DNA from: Paenibacillus terrae
GTDB lineage: Bacteria > Bacillota > Bacilli > Paenibacillales > Paenibacillaceae
Assembly: GCF_000943545.1 (NCBI RefSeq)
Contig: NZ_JTHP01000011.1
Location: 1-64,000 of the forward strand
Reading direction: 5' to 3'
DNA: 64,000 nucleotides
Both the position numbers and the translations under genes were made by a program. Positions 47,152-60,051 of the stretch are shown one piece after another. The first letter of the stretch is position 1, and the number at the start of each line of letters is the position of its first letter. Under the pieces are notes generated by a model. It did not search any database and was not told the DNA's origin. It saw only the letters and a list, made by a program, of their open reading frames with translations.

Positions 47152-47187
47152 AAAAGGGTATCTCGATGATTGAAGAGATACCCTTTT
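47152..47187. terminator. Bidirectional terminator
   Basis: Arms AAAAGGGTATCTC and GAGATACCCTTTT, perfect pairing, between convergent genes. Confidence 0.9.
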
Positions 47188-47237
47188 CGTGTAAAGCAGC
47201 ATCGGAGGAATTCAAGAGCCATCGAATCTGAACTTAC

Positions 47238-48716
47238 TTACATCAAACGCTGTATTTCATCTTTTAGAATTTCGGATCGCGTACCGAAAATAACCTGTAC
47301 CGTACCGCTGCCAAGCCTGATGACTACCGACGCTCCGAGCTGCTTGAGAGCTTGGTCGTTAACCGCTTTGTCGTCTTTGACGACGAGACGCAGCCGTGTG
47401 ATGCACGCATCGATGCTTTGGATATTGTCCGAACCACCGAGATAGGTCAGCACCTTGCCTGCATGACTGGACTGACTGTCGGATGCAGCACCCGCCTTTT
47501 CATTGGGTTTGGGTTCGTTAGTGTCAGGCAGGAGGCTGTCTTCTGCATCGTCTTCACGCCCAGGGGTTTTTAGGTTGAATTTGAGAATGATGAATCGGAA
47601 CAGGAAGTAATATACGACGGCAAAAGCAAGCCCGACCAGGATCATTCGCAATGGGTGGGTGGAGAGCTTCATATTGACCAGATAGTCGATGAGTCCTGCC
47701 GAAAAAGAAAAGCCGAGTTTGACATCCAGTAGGTACATGATCAGGCCACTCAGACCTGTAAGCAGTGCATGGATGCCGTAAAGCAACGGTGCAACGAACA
47801 TAAAGGAAAATTCGAGGGGCTCGGTAATTCCGGTCAGGAACGATGCCAGCGCAGAACCGATGAAGATGGAAGCGACCGCTTTACGTTTTTCCGGTTTGGC
47901 CGTATGAATAAACGCGAGGGCAGCCGCAGGCAGAGCGAACATCATAATGGGGAAGAAGCCGGACATAAACATTCCTGCCGATTTATCGCCTGCGAAGAAA
48001 CGTGTCAGGTCACCATGAACGACCTCGCCTGCCGCATTGGTGTAGTCACCGATTTGAAACCACGCGATAGCGTTCAATACATGATGCAAACCGAGCGGGA
48101 TCAGCAGCCGATTAGCGATCATGAATACCATCGACCCGATTCCGCCAAAGCCGACAATCCAGTTGCCGAAGGCTGCAATCCCATCTTGTATCGGACTCCA
48201 GATCATACCGAGCAGAATGGCCAGAATCATGGTCGTGAAGGCCGTGATCATAGGGACGAAACGTTTGCCCGAGAAGAAACCGAGCCAATCCGGAAGCTGG
48301 ATGTTGTGATATTTTTTGAACAGAAAAGCAGACCATCCGCCGATAAAAATACCACCCAGTACCCCCATGTCCAGCTTGACGTCATCCGGGATATATGCAA
48401 ATATGCCCGGTACTGCCGCCAAAATGCGGGTCAGCACCATGTAGGCAATGACTGCTGATAATGCGGCTACAGCATCCCCGGCCAGGCCAATGGCAACACC
48501 GATGGCGAAAATTAACGCCAGATTGCCGAAGATGGCACCCGCCCCCTCGTTCAGAAAAGGAGTGACATAATGATTCAGAAATCCGCCCACTTCGGGACCA
48601 AGCGGTATGTCCGTTTCATAGTTAATCAGAGCCAATCCTTGTAAAATCCCTGCGGCGGGTAGTGTGGCTACTGGAAGCATTAACGACTTGCCGATTTTTT
48701 GCAGAAATTTCAGCAT
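47238..48716 (-). CDS. nagP: PTS enzyme IICB, N-acetylglucosamine type
   Basis: 492 residues in IIC-IIB order. The IIC half begins FLQKIGKSLMLPVATLPAAG and has the IPLGLHHVLNAIAWFQIGDY and LTGITEPLEFSFMFVAPLLY motifs shared by glucose and GlcNAc permeases. A charged linker (about 385-415) leads to IIB with its phospho-cysteine in SIDACITRLRLVV. No IIA domain is fused, so a separate IIA is needed. Details such as FQIGDYTNAAGEVVHGDLTR favour GlcNAc over glucose. Leader hairpins upstream suggest regulated termination. Confidence 0.82.
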   Translation of the reverse strand: MLKFLQKIGKSLMLPVATLPAAGILQGLALINYETDIPLGPEVGGFLNHYVTPFLNEGAGAIFGNLALIFAIGVAIGLAGDAVAALSAVIAYMVLTRILAAVPGIFAYIPDDVKLDMGVLGGIFIGGWSAFLFKKYHNIQLPDWLGFFSGKRFVPMITAFTTMILAILLGMIWSPIQDGIAAFGNWIVGFGGIGSMVFMIANRLLIPLGLHHVLNAIAWFQIGDYTNAAGEVVHGDLTRFFAGDKSAGMFMSGFFPIMMFALPAAALAFIHTAKPEKRKAVASIFIGSALASFLTGITEPLEFSFMFVAPLLYGIHALLTGLSGLIMYLLDVKLGFSFSAGLIDYLVNMKLSTHPLRMILVGLAFAVVYYFLFRFIILKFNLKTPGREDDAEDSLLPDTNEPKPNEKAGAASDSQSSHAGKVLTYLGGSDNIQSIDACITRLRLVVKDDKAVNDQALKQLGASVVIRLGSGTVQVIFGTRSEILKDEIQRLM

Positions 48717-48781
48717 AACATTCTTCCCTTCTTCGTCGAGTTTGGGAGCGTCGTACCATCCTGAAATCCTTACCGGACAAC

Positions 48782-48839
48782 AAAAAAGAACCGCAAAGCG
48801 GATCTCTTTCCTTTCGCTTTCTAGCTCATAACTATGAGC
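48782..48839 (-). promoter_or_regulatory. Attenuator-like leader of the PTS gene
   Basis: In transcript order: a perfect hairpin GCTCATA-GT-TATGAGC (48824-48839), AAAGCG, then a terminator with arms AGATCCGC and GCGGTTCT followed by a T run (48782-48806). AAAGCG can pair with CGCTTT in the terminator stem and loop, giving an alternative fold. It does not match the LicT RAT consensus, so the antiterminating factor is unclear. Confidence 0.6.
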
Positions 48840-48946
48840 CTGGTCGTATGCCCAAAGACTGGTTTGACCATTTTTTTACATCATAAATCGGGGAGTCTGA
48901 CATGGTCAACGATTATTTTAGTACATGGAAAAACGTAAATCCGCAG

Positions 48947-48975
48947 TTGACATCGCTTACATGCTTATATAATAT
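48947..48975 (+). promoter_or_regulatory. glpFK promoter
   Basis: TTGACA (48947-48952) with TAATAT (48970-48975) at 17-base spacing; TATAAT at 48968-48973 overlaps it at 15. Confidence 0.75.
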
Positions 48976-49006
48976 CAAATTTAAGTTAATAATCGTGACG
49001 GAGATA

Positions 49007-49093
49007 AGAGAGCCACGCAGACATCCCATGTTAGAGCACAGGGGGTGGTTTGTGATGGCTTTTCTTTTTTTGTGCGCGGTGAAAGCGATTGAA
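49007..49093 (+). promoter_or_regulatory. glpFK leader terminator and candidate cre site
   Basis: AGAGAGCCA pairs with TGGCTTTTCT, followed by a run of T residues, a leader terminator between promoter and glpF as expected for GlpP antitermination. Just after it TGAAAGCGATTGAA (49080-49093) matches 12 of 14 cre positions. The glpP gene is not in the window. Confidence 0.6.
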
Positions 49094-49124
49094 AATCAGT
49101 TGATCTATTGAGGAGGTAGGTTGT

Positions 49125-49946
49125 ATGTCGCCATACGCAGCCGAATTCATAGGGACGATGATCCTTATTGCCCTAGGTGGCGGAGTGTGCGCAGGGGTGT
49201 CCCTGAAAAAATCCTTTGCCCACGGCTCTGGCTGGATTGTGATCGGATTGGGGTGGGGGCTCGCGGTCGCCGTTGCAGTATATGCAGTTGGTCAGATCAG
49301 CGGAGCACACTTGAATCCGGCGGTGACGCTGGCGCTTGCATTTCAAGGAGCTTTTTCGTGGAGGGATGTTCCGGGCTATATTGTAGCTCAGCTTCTTGGG
49401 GCCATGGCGGGTGCCGTGATTGTGGTTTTGCATTATTTGCCCCACTGGAAAGAGACGGAGGACACAGCAACCAAACTCAGTGTATTTGCTACAGGACCGG
49501 CTATGGATCATCCGTTTGCCAACGTGCTTAGTGAAATGATAGGTACTTTCATCTTTGTTCTTGCTTTGCAGTCATTCGGTGCCAACTCCTTCGCTGAGGG
49601 ATTGAATCCACTCATTGTGGGTTTTCTAGTTGTCAGCATCGGCTTGTCCTTCGGAGGGACTACAGGTTATGCTATTAATCCGGCTAGAGATTTGGGCCCG
49701 CGTCTTGTGCATTGGTTGCTGCCGATTCCCGGTAAAGGCACATCGAACTGGAAATATGCCTGGGTGCCAATTGTAGGTCCGTTGCTGGGGGGCTCTTTCG
49801 GAGGGTTGTTTTACCAGACCGTATTTAAAGGGAATATGACTCTAGCTTTCTGGATTGTGTTGGGTATGATTGTAGTGGTGCTTATGCTTACCTTTCGTTT
49901 CAGCCGTACTTATAAAAGTGATAAAGCTCATAAAATGACAGCATAA
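49125..49946 (+). CDS. glpF: Glycerol uptake facilitator
   Basis: 273 residues, six membrane helices plus two half-helices carrying the NPA motifs: GAHLNPAVTLAL and GYAINPARDLGPR. The Asp after the second motif is the aquaglyceroporin mark that separates glycerol channels from water channels. Strong ribosome site GAGGAGG. First gene of the glpFK operon, 30 bases before glpK. Confidence 0.95.
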   Translation: MSPYAAEFIGTMILIALGGGVCAGVSLKKSFAHGSGWIVIGLGWGLAVAVAVYAVGQISGAHLNPAVTLALAFQGAFSWRDVPGYIVAQLLGAMAGAVIVVLHYLPHWKETEDTATKLSVFATGPAMDHPFANVLSEMIGTFIFVLALQSFGANSFAEGLNPLIVGFLVVSIGLSFGGTTGYAINPARDLGPRLVHWLLPIPGKGTSNWKYAWVPIVGPLLGGSFGGLFYQTVFKGNMTLAFWIVLGMIVVVLMLTFRFSRTYKSDKAHKMTA

Positions 49947-51470
<1,524 letters not shown>

Positions 51471-51592
51471 TAGCTTAAACGAAGGATCTCTTCTAGAGCA
51501 ACGCAATATCATTTTCGGTTACACGTAAGACATTTGAATTGGGCGTTATATTTTATCCGCTCCACTGTTGTTTACTCTGATTAAAACTTAAA

Positions 51593-51641
51593 TACCCCGT
51601 AAGATGGACACTTTGAGAGAAAGTGTCCATCTTACGGGGTA
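51593..51641. repeat. Perfect 22-bp hairpin between glpK and LacI
   Basis: Positions 51593-51614 and 51620-51641 are exact inverted copies with a GAGAG loop; the outer ends are TACCCCGTAAG and CTTACGGGGTA. No T-run follows, unlike the other terminators of this window. It may still end transcription of the convergent genes, or be a palindromic element. Confidence 0.75.
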
Positions 51642-51734
51642 CAGTCATGTAACACTGAGATGACTCCCTTTTTTCGTTAAAGAGTTATAGAAAGCTGGCA
51701 CACTCTATGAGATATGTTATTAGCCCAACTTATC

Positions 51735-52775
51735 TTAGCTCTTAACCATCGTATGGTTCCAATTTTGCCGGGCTCCGCAGGAGCTGCGAATGACTAGCTC
51801 CGGTTCTACTTTAATACATTTCGTTTCCATTTGTTTATTCATCAGGTCAAATAGCACCATAGCGGCTAGTCGGCCTATTTTTTGTTTATCTTGTTTGACA
51901 GTGGTCAGTGGAGGATCGGTGTAACGACAGGCTTCTATATCATCACATCCCACCACAGCAATATCCTCGGGTACCCTCAAGCCGCTTTCCTTGAAAGCAC
52001 GGATGACACCGAAGGCAAGCAGGTCGGTAGCCGCAAAAATAGCCCTTGGTAAATCTCCTTGCTGTATCCACGTCTTCGCTATCTGGTATCCATCTTCCGC
52101 TGCGTAGTCCTTAGCATACACGACCCATTCGGGTCTGACATCAAGACTAAACCGTTTTAGTGAAGCAATAAAGGCTTCTTCTCTCTCCTTAATCACCAGG
52201 GACGGGCGTTCAATTCCAATAAAACCCATATCTCGGTAACCATTCATGTAAAAATGCTCAACAACCTTCATTGAGATTTTCTGATTGTCGGACATAATGT
52301 AACAGGAACTGTCTCCGGTTAATTCAATATCCACACCGATGCAGGGGATGGGGCTGGCGTCGAGATCAAAAACGCTCTTCTCCACTTCATCTCCGGCAAT
52401 AATAATGCACCCGTCCACTGAAAAATATTTCGAACGAGCCAAATAGTCCTCTCCATTGTCCAGAAATTTTTCATTCGAAAAAAACAGCAGGTCGTAACCG
52501 AGCAAGCCAATCTGTTTTTTGAAGACATTAATGATATCTACAAAAAAAGGATGGCTAAAATCGACATTCAGCTTGCCAGCGAATATAACGCCTACCAGAT
52601 TTGATTTTTTGGTAGCAAGCGTTTTAGCCGAGGAGGAGGGTCTATAGCCTGTTTCCTCCATAATTTTAAGCACCCGCTGCCGGGTGTCCTCACTGATATC
52701 CGTATAATTATTTATAATTTTTGAAACCGTTGCTACAGAAACGCCTGCCATACTCGCTATTGTTTTTATATTCAT
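51735..52775 (-). CDS. LacI-family repressor of the beta-glucoside ABC operon
   Basis: 346 residues from ATG52775 (GGAGG five bases before); the longer frame from 52787 is discarded. Helix-turn-helix [20 protein letters not shown] at the start, then a sugar-binding-protein-like effector domain. It is divergent from the binding protein, two permeases and beta-glucosidase at 53070-57553 and has a dyad operator in the gap. It is not a close paralogue of the two other LacI proteins here. It ends [11 protein letters not shown]. Confidence 0.9.
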   Translation of the reverse strand: MNIKTIASMAGVSVATVSKIINNYTDISEDTRQRVLKIMEETGYRPSSSAKTLATKKSNLVGVIFAGKLNVDFSHPFFVDIINVFKKQIGLLGYDLLFFSNEKFLDNGEDYLARSKYFSVDGCIIIAGDEVEKSVFDLDASPIPCIGVDIELTGDSSCYIMSDNQKISMKVVEHFYMNGYRDMGFIGIERPSLVIKEREEAFIASLKRFSLDVRPEWVVYAKDYAAEDGYQIAKTWIQQGDLPRAIFAATDLLAFGVIRAFKESGLRVPEDIAVVGCDDIEACRYTDPPLTTVKQDKQKIGRLAAMVLFDLMNKQMETKCIKVEPELVIRSSCGARQNWNHTMVKS

Positions 52776-52787
52776 GAAATCCTCCAA

Positions 52788-52805
52788 AACTAAACTGGTT
52801 TAGTT
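52788..52805. promoter_or_regulatory. LacI-family operator
   Basis: AACTAAAC-TG-GTTTAGTT, an 18-base inverted repeat immediately upstream of the regulator's ribosome site. It fits the AAAC-GTTT core common in LacI operators and would block the regulator's own promoter and possibly the divergent one. The rest of the gap to 53069 is AT-rich; TTTACA with CATAAT near 52974-53003 is a possible promoter for the transporter. Confidence 0.65.
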
Positions 52806-53069
52806 GAATTGACTTTTCATTCTAAATTTAATGATTACTCGTATTCTATGCTACCTCATAGAGGAGAGTCAACAGTGCTTTTAGGATATATTTTAATATA
52901 ATATGGAAAAATAAGTTTAAATTAGTGGTGGCTCATCTTTTTTTAATATTTCACAAATCTCTATTTACAAATACAGAGCATTCGTTACATAATGGTAAAT
53001 GTAAACAGCGAAACTGCTTTCGTAATGTGTGGATGTATGTATTCTAAAATGTTATGGGGGGATTCTGCA

Positions 53070-54398
53070 ATGCTAAAAAAGAGTGTTTCTTTACTTCTTG
53101 TAACCGCTTTAATCGTGGTATTGGCCGCTTGCGGTAAAGGTAGCGGAACTGCACAGGAGGGGAATAAGAAGGTCACGTTAAAGATTATTCATTGGCAGCA
53201 GGAAAATATTAATAACTATATAAAGGAATTCAATAAAAAGTTTGAAGAGAAGTATCCAGATGTTCAGGTGGAGTATACGACGGTTCCTGCTGATTCAACT
53301 TATGATCAACTGATGCAAACGCGTATGAATGCTGGTTCAACCGGTGATGCAGACATTATTCCTCTGAAATTCAGCTTCGTAGGCGCACCGCAGGAATGGT
53401 CCAAGGGAGCAGCTGATCCAATGTGGAAGCAGTGGATTGACGGAGGGCTCATTGCAGATCTGTCAGATCAAGCTTTTATCAAAAACTATAATCCTACAGA
53501 TGTCAAAAATGCCATGACCTATAAGGACAAGGTATACGGGGTAAATATGGGTAAGGTGGCACTGACAGGTCTGTTTTACAACAAGGAGATTTTTGGAAAA
53601 TATAATCTTGCTGTGCCCACAACTTGGGATGAGCTGGTACATGTGATGAAGGTGCTTAAGGATAACGGCGTAGAACCGATTGGTTTCGGCGGTAAGGATG
53701 TATGGCCTATTAACCTTGCTGTCCAAGGGCTTCAAGCCTCTATCCATGATGATCAGCTGGAATATATTAAAGGGCTGTGGACAGGGAAGACAAAGCTGAC
53801 AGACCCCGTCCAGCTTGAAGTGCTGGAAAAAACACAAATTTTGATGAACAATGCCATTGGTGGATTTATGGGGATTGACTATGGAACCCTGCCAAGCTTG
53901 TTTGCTACAGGGCGTGTAGCTATGATTGCAGATGGCACGTGGGATGCAACGACGATCCAGACAGCCAATCCAGAGATGAAATTTGGTTATTTCCCGATTC
54001 CAGGCAGCAATGATCCCGCAAAAAATAAAAACCTTGCAGGCAAGTACGATATGACATGGATGGTATTGGAAAAGTCGCCAAACAAGGATTATGCGATCAA
54101 ATGGCTTGAAATGCTTTCCGAAAAGCAGAACTATACGGATTTTGTGAACGCCGCCGGATTTTTGCCGACACAGCCTGATGTGAAGATAAGTAGTGAATTT
54201 GTTAATGAAATCCAGCCCTCACTGGAGAACTTCAAGCTCTCTTGGGATCAGCTGTTTATCAATCGTAAGAATGTTGGACAGTACATTAAGGATGCCAGCG
54301 TACATGCTGAATTTCTGACGCCTGCCGGTCCGCTAAAGACGCCTTTGGAGCTTGCCCAAAAATCTCAGGCAGACTGGGATGCGGCAGCCCCTAAATAA
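53070..54398 (+). CDS. Sugar ABC transporter solute-binding lipoprotein
   Basis: 442 residues from ATG53070 (GGGGG upstream). Lipobox VLAAC with Cys21. Mature protein has the extracellular family 1 fold: VTLKIIHWQQENINNYIKEF, LFYNKEIFGKYNLAVPTTWD and MIADGTWDATTI. It captures an oligosaccharide, probably a beta-glucoside in view of the GH1 gene three genes downstream. First gene of a four-gene operon facing the LacI repressor. Confidence 0.92.
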   Translation: MLKKSVSLLLVTALIVVLAACGKGSGTAQEGNKKVTLKIIHWQQENINNYIKEFNKKFEEKYPDVQVEYTTVPADSTYDQLMQTRMNAGSTGDADIIPLKFSFVGAPQEWSKGAADPMWKQWIDGGLIADLSDQAFIKNYNPTDVKNAMTYKDKVYGVNMGKVALTGLFYNKEIFGKYNLAVPTTWDELVHVMKVLKDNGVEPIGFGGKDVWPINLAVQGLQASIHDDQLEYIKGLWTGKTKLTDPVQLEVLEKTQILMNNAIGGFMGIDYGTLPSLFATGRVAMIADGTWDATTIQTANPEMKFGYFPIPGSNDPAKNKNLAGKYDMTWMVLEKSPNKDYAIKWLEMLSEKQNYTDFVNAAGFLPTQPDVKISSEFVNEIQPSLENFKLSWDQLFINRKNVGQYIKDASVHAEFLTPAGPLKTPLELAQKSQADWDAAAPK

Positions 54399-54471
54399 AT
54401 CAAAAGGCTTTACATGAACGCAGATTGGCAACTGTAAAGCTCCCATAATAATGTAAAAAGGTGTGAGGCCC

Positions 54472-55364
54472 ATGTATCCCTTCGGAAAGGGTGCGGCCCG
54501 GTTAATGCCGTATCTTTTGCTGAGTATTCCGGTGCTGCTCTATTTGCTTCTTGGCTTTGGTCCCTCAATGGTAACCGTACTGTTTTCCTTTACAGATGCT
54601 TCAGGGGTTCCGGGACAAACGTGGAATTTTGTTGGATTCGAGAATTATATGACCTTTTTTACCTCTTCCGATTCTGGAGATCGAATCGCTTCTATTGGTC
54701 GTTCCCTATATTTCGCCGTAGCTGTGGTTGTGATTCAAAATGCAGTAGGGCTGTTCATGGCCGTCATTATTAATAAAAAGCTCAAGGGTGATGTGTTTTA
54801 CCGCGCTGTATTTTTCCTGCCCGTTGTGCTTGGGGTAACAGTATCCGGACTGATCTGGCAGCTGATTGCCAATCCGCTTGGCGGTCCTGCGCAAGCCATG
54901 ATGAACTTTTTTGGAACCAGCTCCAACTTTTTCGGGGACTATGATATTGCATTTGAACTGATTATTTTTGTGCAAATTTGGATGTACATGGGTTACTCGA
55001 TGACTATTTTCTTAGCCGGACTCCAATCCATTCCCAATGATTTATATGAAGCAGGGTATATGGATGGCGCTTCTGGGTGGAAAGCGTTCAAAAACATTAC
55101 CTTTCCGATGATTGCGCCGTCCTTTACAGTCAATATGCTGCTGTCCATTATTGGAGCCTTGCAAACCTTTGACATTATTTATGTGCTGACAGGTGGTAAA
55201 TTCAACACGACGACACTTGCGTTTGATGTGTATGCAACAGCCTTCGGCTCCGGGACGTCGGATTACGGCCTTGCCTCCGCAGTAGCTATGATCCAGTTCC
55301 TGTTCGTATTTACGGTGTCGATGATTGCTCTGTATTACTTGCGCAGAAGAGAGGTGGAAATGTA

Positions 55365-55365
<1 letters not shown>
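54472..55365 (+). CDS. Sugar ABC transporter permease (MalF-like)
   Basis: 297 residues from ATG54472, with AAGGTG eight bases upstream. Six helices. The EAA loop reads LQSIPNDLYEAGYMDGASGW and continues to FPMIAPS. Its stop overlaps the next start by one base, so the permeases are coupled. No ATPase gene is in the operon. Confidence 0.9.
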
Positions 55366-57553
<2,188 letters not shown>

Positions 57554-57573
57554 ACAGAGTATCATGATAATTT

Positions 57574-57613
57574 AAGCCGTCATGCTGCAATAACAGAGCA
57601 TGACGGCTTTTAA
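57574..57613 (+). terminator. Terminator after the beta-glucosidase
   Basis: Arms AAGCCGTCATGCT and AGCATGACGGCTT, perfect, with a short T tail. It also lies after the convergent exoA gene. Confidence 0.85.
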
Positions 57614-57641
57614 GACTGCATAAATTTTTGTGTAAGGGGGA

Positions 57642-58406
57642 CTATGCTGAAATATCTTGCATATCCAATATAACAGGGCAGTGGTCGCTGCCCGTAATAT
57701 GGCAATCAATGCTTGCATCTATCAACATCGGGCGAAGTCTGTCCGAGACGAGGAAGTAATCGATCCGCCAGCCGATGTTCCGTTCTCTCACCTTCGGCAT
57801 GTAGGACCACCAGGAATAAACATCCGTCCTGTCAGGATAAAAGTATCTGAAGGTGTCTATAAATCCGGCTTCGAGCAGCTGTGACATTCGCCCCCGTTCC
57901 TCAGGCGTAAATCCGGCATTGCCGTAGTTGGCTTTTGCATTTTTTAAATCCATTTCCTGATGAGCCACGTTGAGGTCACCACAAACAATGACAGGCTTCA
58001 ATGCATCCAGCTGTTGCAGATAGCTGCGGAAACGGTCCTCCCATTCCAGTCTGTACGGCAGTCGGGTCAAATCCCGTTTGGTATTCGGAGTATATACATT
58101 AACCAGATAAAATTTCTCGAATTCCAAAGTAATGGTTCTGCCTTCAGGCTCCCCATTTTCTTCAAGTCCATAATGCACAGAAAGAGGCTTGATTTTGGTG
58201 AAGATAGCTGTGCCGGAATATCCTTTTTTCTCGGCATAATTCCAGTACTGTGTGTATTCCTCCATATTCTCCATCAGGATTTGTCCCTCTTGAAGCTTGG
58301 TTTCCTGTACGCAAAAAATATCAGCATTCGTTTCTTTTAGATAAGTATAAAATCCTTTGGTCACACAGGCTCTTAAGCCATTAACATTCCAAGATATTAA
58401 TTTCAT
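57642..58406 (-). CDS. exoA: Exodeoxyribonuclease III (AP endonuclease)
   Basis: 254 residues from ATG58406 (AAGGAG upstream). EEP fold with catalytic residues in ISWNVNGLRA (Asn7), CVQETKLQ (Glu36), CGDLNVAH and TGSDHCPV. It cuts DNA at abasic sites and removes 3' blocking groups in base-excision repair. Length equals that of the B. subtilis ExoA. Single gene, convergent with the beta-glucosidase. Confidence 0.95.
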   Translation of the reverse strand: MKLISWNVNGLRACVTKGFYTYLKETNADIFCVQETKLQEGQILMENMEEYTQYWNYAEKKGYSGTAIFTKIKPLSVHYGLEENGEPEGRTITLEFEKFYLVNVYTPNTKRDLTRLPYRLEWEDRFRSYLQQLDALKPVIVCGDLNVAHQEMDLKNAKANYGNAGFTPEERGRMSQLLEAGFIDTFRYFYPDRTDVYSWWSYMPKVRERNIGWRIDYFLVSDRLRPMLIDASIDCHITGSDHCPVILDMQDISA

Positions 58407-58550
58407 TGTTGATCTCCTTATACTCATCGCGGTCAAGCGGTGTGATTGAATTTATCCTCGGTTGAGTAATGCATAGTGGAGACAGCCTTTCTACATTAAA
58501 ATAGCTTGTAATATGATACTTGAACCTTAAAAGAGATACTCTCTATCGGT

Positions 58551-58621
58551 CGAGACTGCGAAGCTTAGGCTAACGATGCTTATGCTCCGACGTCCCCCTA
58601 AGGGGATTCTTATCCCACTGG
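58551..58621 (-). repeat. Dispersed structured repeat, copy 2
   Basis: Inverse orientation of the element at 29-93, with the same CGGAGCATAAGC core (RC at 58578-58589) and CTTCGCAG. The variable hairpin here has arms TCCCC and GGGGA where copy 1 has ACTCC and GGAGT. It lies directly downstream of the tRNA-Arg terminator and upstream of exoA. Confidence 0.6.
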
Positions 58622-58626
58622 AACAC

Positions 58627-58657
58627 AAAAAAGCTTCCTACAATAAGTAGGAAGCTT
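58627..58657 (-). terminator. Terminator of tRNA-Arg
   Basis: Perfect arms AAGCTTCCTAC and GTAGGAAGCTT followed on the minus strand by T residues, ten bases after the tRNA. Confidence 0.9.
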
Positions 58658-58666
58658 CTGCAGTAC

Positions 58667-58739
<73 letters not shown>

Positions 58740-58997
58740 ATAAAATTCAAGCGAATATTAATGTATCACATGAGCAAAAAAGATTCAAGTCTTTTTTCAT
58801 ATTATTTGATTGTTTTAGTCTTTGTGCAGTATAAATTCAGAGTAGGTGTGGTTTTTTTTGCCTTATAAAAGGGTATGTTAGAATACAGGTGAATATGTTG
58901 AAGACGAGAGGTTGGACTTCGGCCGCTGTTTCTCATATAATCTACAAATACTTTAGCTTACGGAGGAGAGGGGGTGCCTTGAATAAAGGACTCCAAG

Positions 58998-59909
58998 GTG
59001 ACGACAAAAGAAAATAATATTGTATTGTTTCCGAAGACACTGGATTACTATCAAATTCAACTCACTGTGATGCTTGAAAACGAGCGTTACGGAGAGGCGA
59101 TGGCGATGCTGCGTTTTTTGATGCAGTGTCAGGGACAGGAACAGAAGCAATACGAAGAGTGGGAGGCCCTTTTACAATGGCTGGAGGCCGCATTTCCACA
59201 GTATGCCGACAGAGGGGCGGACACGGACGCTACGGCAGAAGATGAGGTCAATGAAGCAGAACTGGCCCGCCGACATGCGCGCTTCAAGCAGGAGCAGGAT
59301 GCAGGCTACGGCAACAAGCTGCTACATATGGCTATGGATGAACCGTTGTCGGAACAGACGATTTTAGCGCTGGAACAACTGTCTTATCTGGATCTGCCAG
59401 AAATCGACGATGCGTTGCTTAACTGGATTAAGGAACGGGAAATCCACCCTCTGCTTCAATTCCGTGTTTTGCAGACACTGCGGCGACGCGGAATGGAAGG
59501 GACGATTGAAATCAGCCGGGGAGATGAAAAGGCGGAAATCGAGATTGAGTCGATTCCGCTGCAGCCGGATGAATTTCCTGAGCCGATTATGCGTATTCTG
59601 GAGCGGGTGGCCGATCAGACTGAGGTACATGAGCCTACGCTGTTCTATTTTGCGCAGGAGCTATGGTCGCAGTTTGTGATGGCAGTGTACGGTACAAAAG
59701 ATTACAGATCAATGCTGGTGGAGGAGGACGGGATGCCAGATATTTGGGCGGCAGCACTCCATCAGACGGTATCGGAGAGTCTGAGTGGCCACAAGGATGA
59801 GGAAGAAACCCGTGCTATATATGGCATTACCGATGCATTGCGCTTCCGTTTTGAGCAGGTATATCGGTCGATGCGTCTATTCGTAGCGGCGGGAATGAAC
59901 ACTCCATAA
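58998..59909 (+). CDS. YsoA-like helical protein upstream of tig
   Basis: 303 residues, acidic, with no signal or membrane segment. Regular helical stretches at 15-60 (YYQIQLTVMLENERYGEAMA) and onward suggest TPR-like folding. B. subtilis ysoA, also TPR-like, holds the same place before tig, so orthology is likely though similarity cannot be measured here. The GTG58998 start has AAGGA eight bases upstream. A second, stronger ribosome site serves an out-of-frame TTG at 58979 whose 12-codon frame overlaps this start. The 256-base gap to the tRNA holds no other gene. Confidence 0.7.
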   Translation: MTTKENNIVLFPKTLDYYQIQLTVMLENERYGEAMAMLRFLMQCQGQEQKQYEEWEALLQWLEAAFPQYADRGADTDATAEDEVNEAELARRHARFKQEQDAGYGNKLLHMAMDEPLSEQTILALEQLSYLDLPEIDDALLNWIKEREIHPLLQFRVLQTLRRRGMEGTIEISRGDEKAEIEIESIPLQPDEFPEPIMRILERVADQTEVHEPTLFYFAQELWSQFVMAVYGTKDYRSMLVEEDGMPDIWAAALHQTVSESLSGHKDEEETRAIYGITDALRFRFEQVYRSMRLFVAAGMNTP

Positions 59910-60051
59910 CGGCCGGAAACGTTTACCTGTGAAGCATTCAAGGAGCTGCCCTTGAAAAAGATAGTAATGTTAGATATACTATAGTGGTTATTTTGTGTGC
60001 GTTGATCATATGAAAACTAAGTGAAGATTTTGTTGGAGGGGAAAGCATAAA

